From a virus: a DNA stretch of 64,000 nucleotides. Location: the IMG/VR virus record IMGVR_UViG_3300045243_000070, positions 1-64,000 of that record. One strand, given 5' to 3'. Under the pieces are notes generated by a model that saw nothing but the letters and a program-made list of their open reading frames with translations, was not told the origin of the DNA and made no database searches. The position numbers and the translations under genes were made by a program. Every line of letters begins with the position of its first letter. Position 1 is the stretch's first letter. Shown piece after piece: positions 7,578-14,090 of the stretch.

Positions 7578-7735
7578 GGATTTTTCCTTAATCCGTCAAG
7601 AAATATATTCGCATTACGCTCATTGGTGAAATAGGCAACAATGGTTCCCTTGGTGGCAGTGGGAGAATAAAACGCAACTACTTTCCAAGGCATAGGGTCG
7701 CCAGCCTCGTATTTAACTTCGTGCCTGATGTACAT
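7574..7735 (-). CDS. Hypothetical protein, 53 aa
   Basis: The ATG follows AAGGGGGATTA. Sequence MYIRHEVKYEAGDPMPWKVV, then AFYSPTATKGTIVAYFTNER and a basic end. Beta-rich; ATGA overlap with the next gene. No recognised domain. Confidence 0.65.
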   Translation of the reverse strand: MYIRHEVKYEAGDPMPWKVVAFYSPTATKGTIVAYFTNERNANIFLDGLRKNP

Positions 7736-7744
7736 TAATCCCCC

Positions 7745-8356
7745 TTAAGGTAGGCCACAACCAAAGCATGAGCTGTTGCTCGTAATCCCCGCTAAGATTC
7801 CAGACGATGAGTAAATGGTTCCAGAAATACTGTAGCCGGGAGCAATATACATGGGAGCCCAGCCAATAAGGACATAAGACCCGCTGATGTAAGCCCTCAC
7901 GTAAACAAAGTAGTTCCCAGCGCTAGGAATTGTGATAGTGTCCGACCCACCAGACCCTGACGCAATCGGCCCGATACCAACATCCTGATACACGTTTCCA
8001 GTATCGGGGTAAGGGTATAAAGCTATTTGGTAATTGGCTGTTGTCGCACCGCCATTTGTCAGGTTAAAAGACACGGGAGGATTAACACCGCTTGAAATTG
8101 TGTGTGTACCTACCGGGTAGGCAATCGTTGACGTAGATGTTGGGGTAGGTGTGTTTGTTTTTGTTGGCGTACTCGTTACCGTTTTGGTAGCGGTATTGGT
8201 AGGTGTTGCCGTATTAACAGCCGTGTAAGTGAATGTCGGGGTATCAGTTACACTTGGAATTGAGGGGGATGTTGGGGGCATTGTTCCGCATGCAATGGGT
8301 AACATACTACCAAGGATTAACAGCACCAACCCAATTAAAGATTTGTTTTTCATCAC
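7745..8356 (-). CDS. Secreted lipoprotein with Thr/Pro linker, 203 aa
   Basis: A signal peptide (KNKSLIGLVLLILGSMLP) ends in lipobox LPIAC with Cys at residue 23. A Thr/Pro/Ser-rich linker (about residues 27-77) with repeated TxTPT units follows, then a Gly/Ser/Tyr-rich beta domain. Translation may start at the second Met. Its own promoter (8382-8410) suggests early production. Phage lipoproteins often modify the infected cell surface or block superinfection; that role is inferred. Confidence 0.75.
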   Translation of the reverse strand: MMKNKSLIGLVLLILGSMLPIACGTMPPTSPSIPSVTDTPTFTYTAVNTATPTNTATKTVTSTPTKTNTPTPTSTSTIAYPVGTHTISSGVNPPVSFNLTNGGATTANYQIALYPYPDTGNVYQDVGIGPIASGSGGSDTITIPSAGNYFVYVRAYISGSYVLIGWAPMYIAPGYSISGTIYSSSGILAGITSNSSCFGCGLP

Positions 8357-8381
8357 GCCCTCCTGAATTTATCTATACCCT

Positions 8382-8410
8382 ACTGTACCATACCCCCAAG
8401 GAATTGTCAA
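8382..8410 (-). promoter_or_regulatory. Sigma-70-type promoter with extended -10
   Basis: Minus strand TTGACA, 17 bp ending TGG, TACAGT; about 25 bp upstream of the lipoprotein start. Confidence 0.85.
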
Positions 8411-8823
8411 GAGAATAATTTTAAATTTAAATCGTGTTTAGAAAATGTCCTACCATTTTTTGAAAATGCATAAACATTTTGTAGAGCTCCCGCAATCCTT
8501 TTTACACCTCCGTGGTTATCTGAAACAATCTCTACGCAATCTGGAGCATATTCTGGATGATTTTCAATAAAACAAGCTACCCCATAGCCCGAATATTCGA
8601 TCATTGGAGGGGTTTCGTAGTTATCCAAAGCCCCCGCTATAGACGCAATCAAAGGGTCTATAAAGCCATTTTCAATACCCATATCATGGTCAAGATATAG
8701 AATATCAAAAGGCCCCATACCTATAAGCGCTTTAATCCCATCATCAGGTCTGCGACAAATAACATCAGCACGTATATCCCGCATGTCGTCAATAAGTAAA
8801 TACTTAGGAAGTGTCTTTATCAC
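8407..8823 (-). CDS. Receiver-like domain protein (cyclic-phosphate-processing REC type)
   Basis: GTG start at 8823, just after the upstream stop, is preferred over an in-frame ATG at 8859 that lies inside the upstream gene. The product begins VIKTLPKYLLIDDMRD. The pattern LLIDD ... FDILYLDHDMG fits the small phage receiver domains associated with RNA/cyclic-phosphate enzymes: an acidic pair after strand 1 and LDHD after strand 3. About 138 aa. The family call is by motif only. Confidence 0.55.
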   Translation of the reverse strand: MIKTLPKYLLIDDMRDIRADVICRRPDDGIKALIGMGPFDILYLDHDMGIENGFIDPLIASIAGALDNYETPPMIEYSGYGVACFIENHPEYAPDCVEIVSDNHGGVKRIAGALQNVYAFSKNGRTFSKHDLNLKLFS

Positions 8824-8825
8824 TA

Positions 8826-9266
8826 TCAAGCCTTTTCTTTGGTCATGTAATTTGGGCATTCAAGCTGTGCCAAACTCAAAGCCCGGTCAAAGTCCAGCTT
8901 ATGGCGCATAGGCAAGCGCTTAAACCTCTGCCATGCCTTATCACTGCCTCCGCATACTTTAAAGCCGTGGTCGTCCATTGCTTTCTTCCACGCCCTGTAG
9001 TGGTCAAGCATGTTCTCTGTGATGCTCTCAAGCGTGTTCTTGAACGTGAATTTTAATAGGTCTTCCGTGGTCTTGTCAAGCTTAATCTTCTCAACACGCT
9101 CGGCCTTAGTTTGCATGCGCTTGGTCAATGTCATGATGTTCTGGACTAAGTAAAGACCAGCCGATGCCTCGGTAGTAAACCCACCCATGATGCTCTTACC
9201 GTCATATTGAATTTCCCAACACGGCTCAGAAAATTTGATTGTAAAATGCTCGTCTATTTTTATCAT
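8826..9266 (-). CDS. Hypothetical protein, 146 aa
   Basis: ATG after GGGGGCATC. Residues 1-45 are beta-rich (FTIKFSEPCWEIQYDGKSI); the rest is helical and Lys-rich (MLDHYRAWKKAMDDHGF). No recognised domain. It abuts the receiver-like gene. Confidence 0.7.
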   Translation of the reverse strand: MIKIDEHFTIKFSEPCWEIQYDGKSIMGGFTTEASAGLYLVQNIMTLTKRMQTKAERVEKIKLDKTTEDLLKFTFKNTLESITENMLDHYRAWKKAMDDHGFKVCGGSDKAWQRFKRLPMRHKLDFDRALSLAQLECPNYMTKEKA

Positions 9267-9550
9267 GATGCCCCCTTAATTATTCTCAATAGATGTCCAC
9301 ACATTAATTTATCGTGTTTAAAAGCTCTGACCAAAGGCCAATAAAAACCGGGGTATTGATTGCCCGATGCTTGATATATTACTTGACCAATACACCCACA
9401 TGATTTCCATGTGCCACACTTTTTTTCGTTGTCGTATTCTCCCCCATAACAAAATTCTACAAAATCACCCTCTTTAATGGCAGTCCCACTCACGTCAAAG
9501 ATTCCTATTTCAATGCCTTTGAATTTTGAAATTATTTCATCGAGCGTCAT
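9263..9550 (-). CDS. Hypothetical protein, 95 aa, YopX-like features
   Basis: The ATG at 9550 has GGGGACGA 8 bp upstream; an earlier in-frame ATG (9565) lacks a ribosome site. GIFDVSGTAIKEGDFVEF followed by a beta-rich segment recalls YopX-type phage proteins (compare 43258-43623). The match is weak. Function unknown. Confidence 0.6.
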   Translation of the reverse strand: MTLDEIISKFKGIEIGIFDVSGTAIKEGDFVEFCYGGEYDNEKKCGTWKSCGCIGQVIYQASGNQYPGFYWPLVRAFKHDKLMCGHLLRIIKGAS

Positions 9551-9551
9551 T

Positions 9552-9683
9552 TTAATCGTCCCCATGTGTGAAATTGTAAAACTTTATTTGAAGCATTTGG
9601 ATGTGCTGGCGAATAATCACCCTTCCCAAAATCCAAAATATTTTAATCACCTGTTTTGTTTGTGCTACCGTCCAGAGTTTCAT
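9552..9683 (-). CDS. Small conserved protein, 43 aa (paralog of 6929-7060)
   Basis: MKLWTVAQTKQ ... QMLQIKFYNFTHGDD, same length as its paralog, with ribosome site AGAAGGT. An in-frame upstream ATG exists, but the paralog's start supports 9683. Confidence 0.75.
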   Translation of the reverse strand: MKLWTVAQTKQVIKIFWILGRVIIRQHIQMLQIKFYNFTHGDD

Positions 9684-9934
9684 ACCTTCTTTCCCCGCTT
9701 GAATTTTTCGTTCAAGGCCGAACAAAGCCACCTGTATTCCCTGATGCATTCCTTCCGGCCCCGCTCACCAAAAATTTGCATGTTCATTCCAATAATGCTA
9801 TCCCCATCTTTTGGTTTTATGCTCAGCCACACTTGCCCCGTTTTCCAAGGCTCATCACGTCTTTGCTTTTGGTCTTTACTCGGTGTCCAGTCCTCAATAA
9901 CTACACGGAAAGGCCCGTCAAATGGGCACTTCAT
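9680..9934 (-). CDS. Hypothetical protein, 84 aa
   Basis: Starts MKCPFDGPFRVVIEDWTPSK; basic C-terminus (LNEKFKRGKKV). Joined to both neighbours by 4-bp overlaps. No recognised domain. Confidence 0.65.
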   Translation of the reverse strand: MKCPFDGPFRVVIEDWTPSKDQKQRRDEPWKTGQVWLSIKPKDGDSIIGMNMQIFGERGRKECIREYRWLCSALNEKFKRGKKV

Positions 9935-10227
9935 GCTTTCACCTCGATGCTCGGACAGCCATAGGAATGCCCATGCTCAATGGGGTCAAGCGCACACAAA
10001 CATTTTGGTTCTTGCTCCTTGACCTCGATGCTCGGCTGTGGTGTTGGGATGAAATGCTTGAGGGTTTTGTTGATGCTCATATCCTTCAATGTTACTTCCT
10101 TATTGCCGGGGTATGTGATGCCCTCAATGACGCTCGTGCTGTAGTGCTCAAAACAGCGCTCAGCAATGCCTCTGTCATTCAATGGGAAGTCTCCCATGCC
10201 TTCGACTATGACGTTGAACCGTGCCAT
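9931..10227 (-). CDS. Hypothetical protein, 98 aa
   Basis: ATG at 10227 (MARFNVIVEGMGDFPL) with GGGGGAAGC upstream, preferred over an in-frame ATG at 10269 without a site. Two CxC/Cys-Pro motifs near the end (KCLCAL, YGCPSIEV). First gene after the promoter at 10260-10288. Confidence 0.7.
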   Translation of the reverse strand: MARFNVIVEGMGDFPLNDRGIAERCFEHYSTSVIEGITYPGNKEVTLKDMSINKTLKHFIPTPQPSIEVKEQEPKCLCALDPIEHGHSYGCPSIEVKA

Positions 10228-10259
10228 GCTTCCCCCTTTCGATGCTCGATGCTTGAACC

Positions 10260-10288
10260 ATACTACCATGCCTTGACGGAATTGTCAA
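10260..10288 (-). promoter_or_regulatory. Sigma-70-type promoter with extended -10
   Basis: Minus strand TTGACA, 17 bp ending TGG, TAGTAT. Confidence 0.85.
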
Positions 10289-10608
10289 GCAAAAACTTTC
10301 TCGTCCGCTGAAATAACAATACCCATTCGGGTTAATCTAGTGCTCTCCTCCTCGTTGTAAAGCTTTTCCATCTCTAACCTCGTTAAAAATTCCATGCTCT
10401 TGACCTCAACATACCCCTCAACGAAACCATGCTCATTCATGAAGTCATAGAGATATTCTTTTTCGGTGTACCCAAGGCCCAACTCTTTTTCTACTCGTTG
10501 GTAAATGCACCTATGGATTTCTTCCCCGAATTGTCGAGGGTAAACTACTCCGCTATTCAAGTCTTTCACTGCTGGAATGTACCGCTTACCTTTCACTTTG
10601 ATGCCCAT
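10285..10608 (-). CDS. Conserved phage protein, 107 aa (paralog of 13409-13786)
   Basis: Shares YIPAVKDLNSGVVYP ... RV ... GFVEGYVEVKSMEFLTRLE with the protein at 13409-13786 (YIPAVKHKESGKVYM ... RV ... GFVSLNTGDYFTRKA). The ribosome site is AAGGGGGAATC. Function unknown; two diverged copies in the same arm. Confidence 0.75.
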   Translation of the reverse strand: MGIKVKGKRYIPAVKDLNSGVVYPRQFGEEIHRCIYQRVEKELGLGYTEKEYLYDFMNEHGFVEGYVEVKSMEFLTRLEMEKLYNEEESTRLTRMGIVISADEKVFA

Positions 10609-10623
10609 ATGATTCCCCCTTAG

Positions 10624-10663
10624 ATTAAAAATCGTTCAAGCAATGCCCCAAAGAATGCAATTT
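10624..10663. repeat. Dispersed intergenic repeat, copy a
   Basis: On the minus strand TTGCATTCTTTGGGGC followed by TTGAACGATTTTTA, placed just before a ribosome site. Related copies occur at about 14044-14082, 18812-18848 and 19221-19257, with half-copies elsewhere. Confidence 0.6.
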
Positions 10664-10667
10664 CAGC

Positions 10668-10871
10668 CTATACTAGAAACCGCTCTTTCCAGTCCCCGTC
10701 AATGAATTCGTGCACAACCCGCTCTTGAACGTCTAAAATTTGTTTGTATTCATTGCTATAGGAAAACGCTTGTTTCTTTGCCAGCTCAAGGCTATCGCAT
10801 TGGAACCTTAAATCATTCAAGCCCCCTTCAGGATAATAATCCCCGAAAACAAACACTAAAAATCTTGGCAT
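10668..10871 (-). CDS. Hypothetical protein, 67 aa
   Basis: Sequence MPRFLVFVFGDYYPEGGLND, then a helix and VVHEFIDGDWKERFLV. Alternating beta-alpha pattern; ribosome site GGGGGTAGGGT. A half-copy of the dispersed repeat (TTGAACGATTTTAAA, 10891-10910) lies just upstream. Confidence 0.65.
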   Translation of the reverse strand: MPRFLVFVFGDYYPEGGLNDLRFQCDSLELAKKQAFSYSNEYKQILDVQERVVHEFIDGDWKERFLV

Positions 10872-10919
10872 ACCCTACCCCCTCAGCTTAAATTTAAAAT
10901 CGTTCAAGCAAACACCCTC

Positions 10920-11123
10920 TTAATCAAATAATCGACCTATGGGCACTCTTATCACGGCTTGAGGCACAAAGGCTATAGGCTCGTCTATCCCTTCAAGCTT
11001 GACAGGCAAAGCCCCTCTTTCAAACATGCCGTACACTTCACGAGGGTTTAAAACTATTCCCTCCTTACCCTTAAACTCCCCTACCATAACCCGCACCTTG
11101 TGGCCTATGGTCAAAATTTCCAT
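10920..11123 (-). CDS. KOW-motif-like small protein, 67 aa
   Basis: GHKVRVMVGEFKGKEGIVLN fits a KOW/SH3-like beta-barrel (hydrophobic-V-x-x-G-x-(F/Y)-x-G-x-x-G). Such motifs bind RNA or ribosomal/transcription partners. The rest is beta-rich. The family call rests on this motif only. Confidence 0.65.
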   Translation of the reverse strand: MEILTIGHKVRVMVGEFKGKEGIVLNPREVYGMFERGALPVKLEGIDEPIAFVPQAVIRVPIGRLFD

Positions 11124-11214
11124 CCCTTGCCCCCTAGCTTCGATGATTTTACTACCCCGGCCCTGCTACCCTTGGGTAAATAATCGGCCCAAGGATAGCC
11201 CTTTAAATGCAAAA

Positions 11215-11934
11215 CTAGGCCGTTTGGCGTACCACAAAACCGCTATCATCGTATCGTGCTTTTCCTTTAGCGTACAAGGCCACAATTGCCCCCTGATACC
11301 CTTCGAGGAAACGCATATCTGTTTTGTCCCCGTCAATGACTGGACGGCCTAAAAACTCTTTGGGGTAGTCTTTACCACCAAAAACTACTGCAACATTAAT
11401 CCCATTTTCAAGCGCAAGCTTTACCTCGTTTTCATTCTTTTCAGAACGGGAAAATGTCACATGGTAATTTTTAATATTGTTTTTGGCATTCAAGGCCTTT
11501 TTAATGTCTTTGGTATAATCGTAAAATTGCACGTTAGGAAATTGCTCAAAAACATTTTTCCCGTCATAAGGCTTGAAGTTTTCCCACCTTATGTCACTAG
11601 TGCCATTTAAGCGGACAAAAGCCCTTTTGCCTTCTTTGGTGGCCTTGCGCTCTAAAGCCTCAATTTCCTTTTTCATGGTTTCAAAAAAGAGGGGTTTATT
11701 CTCAAAAAAGAAATTGGTTTTTCTTAAACGGCCTTTAATCACTGGAGCCATAACACCCCGCCCCGCTGAAAATAGGCACGTCTTAACGCAACCATTGGAA
11801 GCAAAAGGGCAAACGTTACCGTGCCCTCCTGCCTTGTGAGGGGTCAAATAAAGAATTGACCCCGTCCAGTCTACTGTTTCAGACTTTTTTGTCTTATTAT
11901 TCTTAACCGCTTGCGAAAGAACCGTGTTTGTCAT
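11215..11934 (-). CDS. GP88-family phage protein, 239 aa
   Basis: Residues 12-55 carry the family signature: N-N-K-T-K-K-S, SILYLTPHKAGG, then NVCPFASNGCVKTC and LFSAGRG. The spaced cysteines (C-x6-C-x3-C) suggest a metal or Fe-S site. The C-terminal half has alternating beta-alpha units ending VVFGGKDYP ... VIDGDKTDMRF. GP88 proteins are widespread in phages and of unknown function. Two tandem promoters (11967-11995, 12040-12068) lie upstream. Confidence 0.8.
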   Translation of the reverse strand: MTNTVLSQAVKNNKTKKSETVDWTGSILYLTPHKAGGHGNVCPFASNGCVKTCLFSAGRGVMAPVIKGRLRKTNFFFENKPLFFETMKKEIEALERKATKEGKRAFVRLNGTSDIRWENFKPYDGKNVFEQFPNVQFYDYTKDIKKALNAKNNIKNYHVTFSRSEKNENEVKLALENGINVAVVFGGKDYPKEFLGRPVIDGDKTDMRFLEGYQGAIVALYAKGKARYDDSGFVVRQTA

Positions 11935-11966
11935 ATCAAGCCCCCTTGATGTTTAACTACTCTTGA

Positions 11967-11995
11967 ATATTAACAGACAGTCAAGGAATAGTCAA
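11967..11995 (-). promoter_or_regulatory. Sigma-70-type promoter
   Basis: Minus strand TTGACT, 17 bp, TAATAT; proximal of two tandem promoters for the GP88 gene. Confidence 0.6.
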
Positions 11996-12039
11996 TAGGA
12001 AAATAATTTATTTTACGTGATAAAATAAACCAACCTATT

Positions 12040-12068
12040 AGAATACCATACTTTCCCGGTTTTGTCAA
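12040..12068 (-). promoter_or_regulatory. Sigma-70-type promoter
   Basis: Minus strand TTGACA, 17 bp, TATTCT; distal promoter for the GP88 gene. Confidence 0.65.
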
Positions 12069-12086
12069 GCGTTAAATAAAATAAAA

Positions 12087-12117
12087 AAGCCGTACCTTGG
12101 GGGCAAGGCACGGCTTA
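12087..12117 (-). terminator. Intrinsic terminator
   Basis: Stem AAGCCGT-CCTTG / CAAGG-ACGGCTT followed on the minus strand by a run of T. It ends the unit of gene 12145-12504. Confidence 0.85.
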
Positions 12118-12144
12118 ACCTGCTGAAAAAGAGAAGTTAGAGAA

Positions 12145-12504
12145 TCAAATAAACGGTTTCCAGCCGTCCTCCTTAGCCAGTTTTCCAATTATGGCGTTAT
12201 AGACTTGCGCCTTGCTGGAATAATACTCGTAATTTTCTTCCCCCGGCCTAAAATTCTCCCATTGGTTAATGGGGGCAAGCCTAAGAATTTCCTCTTTTAA
12301 GCCCCCGCCCTCGTAATAATCAATAAAGCCCTGAAGATTATAATGGGCAATAAAACCACTAGCGAGGGAAAGGAAATTGTACCCTGTTTTATTAAGCTGG
12401 TTAATGTCCTTGCAAGCCTTAACCACGTTGTTAACAATCAAGGCCTGCTTTTGCTTACTTAACGGCTCAATGCCTTTTCTCTTCACTTCGTTTAAAGCTT
12501 CCAT
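12145..12504 (-). CDS. Hypothetical protein, 119 aa
   Basis: Starts MEALNEVKRKGIEPLSKQKQ; helical, with YNFLSLASGFIAHYNLQGFI in the middle. Monocistronic, with two upstream promoters and a terminator. It sits a few kb from the ArdC-like gene. Family not recognised. Confidence 0.7.
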   Translation of the reverse strand: MEALNEVKRKGIEPLSKQKQALIVNNVVKACKDINQLNKTGYNFLSLASGFIAHYNLQGFIDYYEGGGLKEEILRLAPINQWENFRPGEENYEYYSSKAQVYNAIIGKLAKEDGWKPFI

Positions 12505-12541
12505 GCTCTGCCCCCTTGATGCTTATATGCTCAACGGATTA

Positions 12542-12570
12542 ATGCTACCATGCCTCTATGGTATTGTCAA
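12542..12570 (-). promoter_or_regulatory. Sigma-70-type promoter with extended -10
   Basis: Minus strand TTGACA, 17 bp ending TGG, TAGCAT. Confidence 0.85.
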
Positions 12571-12606
12571 GTATAAAAATATGGTGCTTGAATGAATTAA
12601 CCCCTC

Positions 12607-12635
12607 AGTATACCAAAAAAGTTTTTACTTGTCAA
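12607..12635 (-). promoter_or_regulatory. Sigma-70-type promoter with extended -10
   Basis: Minus strand TTGACA, 17 bp ending TGG, TATACT; second promoter for 12145-12504, immediately after the preceding gene. Confidence 0.85.
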
Positions 12636-12643
12636 GTAAAAAA

Positions 12644-12868
12644 TTAAGGTAGGGGAAAGAAACCAATTGCCTTTAAAAGCAATTTAATATTATAAAGGGC
12701 TTGCTCTTGCGTGAAACCTATTTCACTGACACCTTGCCCCGGCACGTCAAGCAAAAAGGGCATATCATCATTGAAAGGCTGGTAAACAATTGACCCTTGA
12801 TAGGCATTAAAGCCCAAAGACCCTTGAATATAATTTGTTAGTGAACCGTTGACATAATAGTTTTCCAT
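12644..12868 (-). CDS. Hypothetical protein, 74 aa
   Basis: MENYYVNGSLTNYIQGSLGF then a beta-rich stretch and a helix QALYNIKLLLKAIGF. The start has only AAGGC one base upstream, unlike neighbours. A late-promoter-like TTAAATTTTAGC (12876-12887, minus) lies 8 bp upstream. Expression timing may therefore differ from nearby genes. Confidence 0.5.
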   Translation of the reverse strand: MENYYVNGSLTNYIQGSLGFNAYQGSIVYQPFNDDMPFLLDVPGQGVSEIGFTQEQALYNIKLLLKAIGFFPLP

Positions 12869-12934
12869 GCCTTAGGCTAAAATTTAATTGTTTTGGCAGG
12901 GGTAGGATAGCGGACTGGTTAAAATGACACAAAA

Positions 12935-12968
12935 AAAGCCCCTTAGAATGTAAATCCAAGGGGCTTTA
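12935..12968 (-). terminator. Intrinsic terminator
   Basis: Stem AAAGCCCCTTgg / ccAAGGGGCTTT with T7 on the minus strand; it follows gene 12986-13276. Confidence 0.85.
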
Positions 12969-12985
12969 AACGGCCTTTAATGCTT

Positions 12986-13276
12986 TTACTTCTTAGCCTT
13001 GACCGTTACCTTATTGAAAAGCGCAACATTAATATAAGGGTCAAGCTTTTCACCAAAAACGGGTTTCAATGTTTCCAGTGAAACCGTTTCCCGTCTTTGG
13101 GGTTGAACCATGACGAGGAATGACCCCGTATTGATTTCAGTTTTCCCCATGCTTTCAAAGAAGTCTTTCAATTCACCCTCTTCTTTTTCAAGCAAAGACT
13201 TTTGGTCTTTGATTAACTTAAGCCTTTTGGCCTTTTCGTTAATCGTCTCAATTTCTTTTCGTGCTTTTGTCGGCAT
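12986..13276 (-). CDS. Helical coiled-coil protein, 96 aa
   Basis: Residues 5-45 form a Lys/Glu coiled coil (EIETINEKAKRLKLIKDQKS), then INTGSFLVMVQPQRRETVSL and a C-terminal beta-rich segment. Monocistronic between a promoter (13379-13407) and terminator. Function unknown. Confidence 0.7.
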   Translation of the reverse strand: MPTKARKEIETINEKAKRLKLIKDQKSLLEKEEGELKDFFESMGKTEINTGSFLVMVQPQRRETVSLETLKPVFGEKLDPYINVALFNKVTVKAKK

Positions 13277-13378
13277 AATGCCCCCTTTAAAATTTTAGCG
13301 GAAAAAGAGTCTTTAAGGTTATTTTGCCTTAACACTAACTAGCGCTTTTACCCTCTTGCGCTTTCCCCGCTTTAAAAT

Positions 13379-13407
13379 ATACTACCAAAAAATCCCTTCC
13401 CTGTCAA
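13379..13407 (-). promoter_or_regulatory. Sigma-70-type promoter with extended -10
   Basis: Minus strand TTGACA, 17 bp ending TGG, TAGTAT. Confidence 0.85.
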
Positions 13408-13408
13408 G

Positions 13409-13786
13409 TTAAAAATTATCTGGACATAACCCCTTTCTTTGTAAAGTAAATGTTTCGCCTAAATGATAACCCCCATGATATTCGACCCCTTTTTGTTTTA
13501 AATGCTTGTCAAGCGCTTTCCTTGTGAAATAGTCCCCGGTATTTAGAGAAACAAAACCCTCAATTAGTTTGCATTCTTCACTGTCATAATCCCTTTCATT
13601 GTAAGGGATTTTAAAGATATCCGCAACCCTGATAAAAACATCATGGTGCGTTCTGTCTTCAGGCAAAGCCATGTAAACTTTACCGCTTTCCTTATGCTTG
13701 ACGGCTGGAATATACCCCTCTTTAATTCTTTGCTTGACTAAAATAGCCTCTAAGCTTTCAAACCTTCTTAATTTTAATATTGTCAT
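13409..13786 (-). CDS. Conserved phage protein, 125 aa (paralog of 10285-10608)
   Basis: YIPAVKHKESGKVYM, GFVSLNTGDYFTRKALDKHL align with the paralog. The N-terminus is longer by about 18 residues (FESLEAILVKQRIKEG). Ribosome site AAGGGGCATTAA. Function unknown. Confidence 0.75.
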   Translation of the reverse strand: MTILKLRRFESLEAILVKQRIKEGYIPAVKHKESGKVYMALPEDRTHHDVFIRVADIFKIPYNERDYDSEECKLIEGFVSLNTGDYFTRKALDKHLKQKGVEYHGGYHLGETFTLQRKGLCPDNF

Positions 13787-13796
13787 TTAATGCCCC

Positions 13797-14027
13797 TTAT
13801 CTTACATCAAAAACAATGGCTTTACTTACTGGGTTTTGGTATGGCTTGCCATTGTAAGCGTATTCAACCGGGTTTCCGTGCTTGTCCGTTTCCATAATTT
13901 CGGGTTTTTCTGCGTTTCTGTTTTGGCTTCCCCCCTCATCAGCGTCATGCCACATGATAAGCACTTCCATATCATCAGAAACCCCGTCAAGGTTATTAAT
14001 CATTTTTTTAAAATCGCCTAGTTTCAT
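13797..14027 (-). CDS. Hypothetical protein, 76 aa
   Basis: MKLGDFKKMINNLDGVSDDM then EVLIMWHDADEGGSQN and KAIVFDVR. The layout (short helix, D-x-E-V-x-I strand, terminal I/V-F-D strand) is common in small phage proteins of unknown role. Confidence 0.65.
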   Translation of the reverse strand: MKLGDFKKMINNLDGVSDDMEVLIMWHDADEGGSQNRNAEKPEIMETDKHGNPVEYAYNGKPYQNPVSKAIVFDVR

Positions 14028-14043
14028 CTTATGCCCCCTTGAA

Positions 14044-14082
14044 TTAAAAATCGTTCAACTAACAGCCCTTTAAATGTAATTT
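14044..14082. repeat. Dispersed intergenic repeat, copy c
   Basis: Minus strand: TTACATTTAAAGGGC ... TTGAACGATTTTTAATT, the same composite seen at 10624-10663, again just upstream of a ribosome site. Confidence 0.55.
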
Positions 14083-14090
14083 CGACCCTT

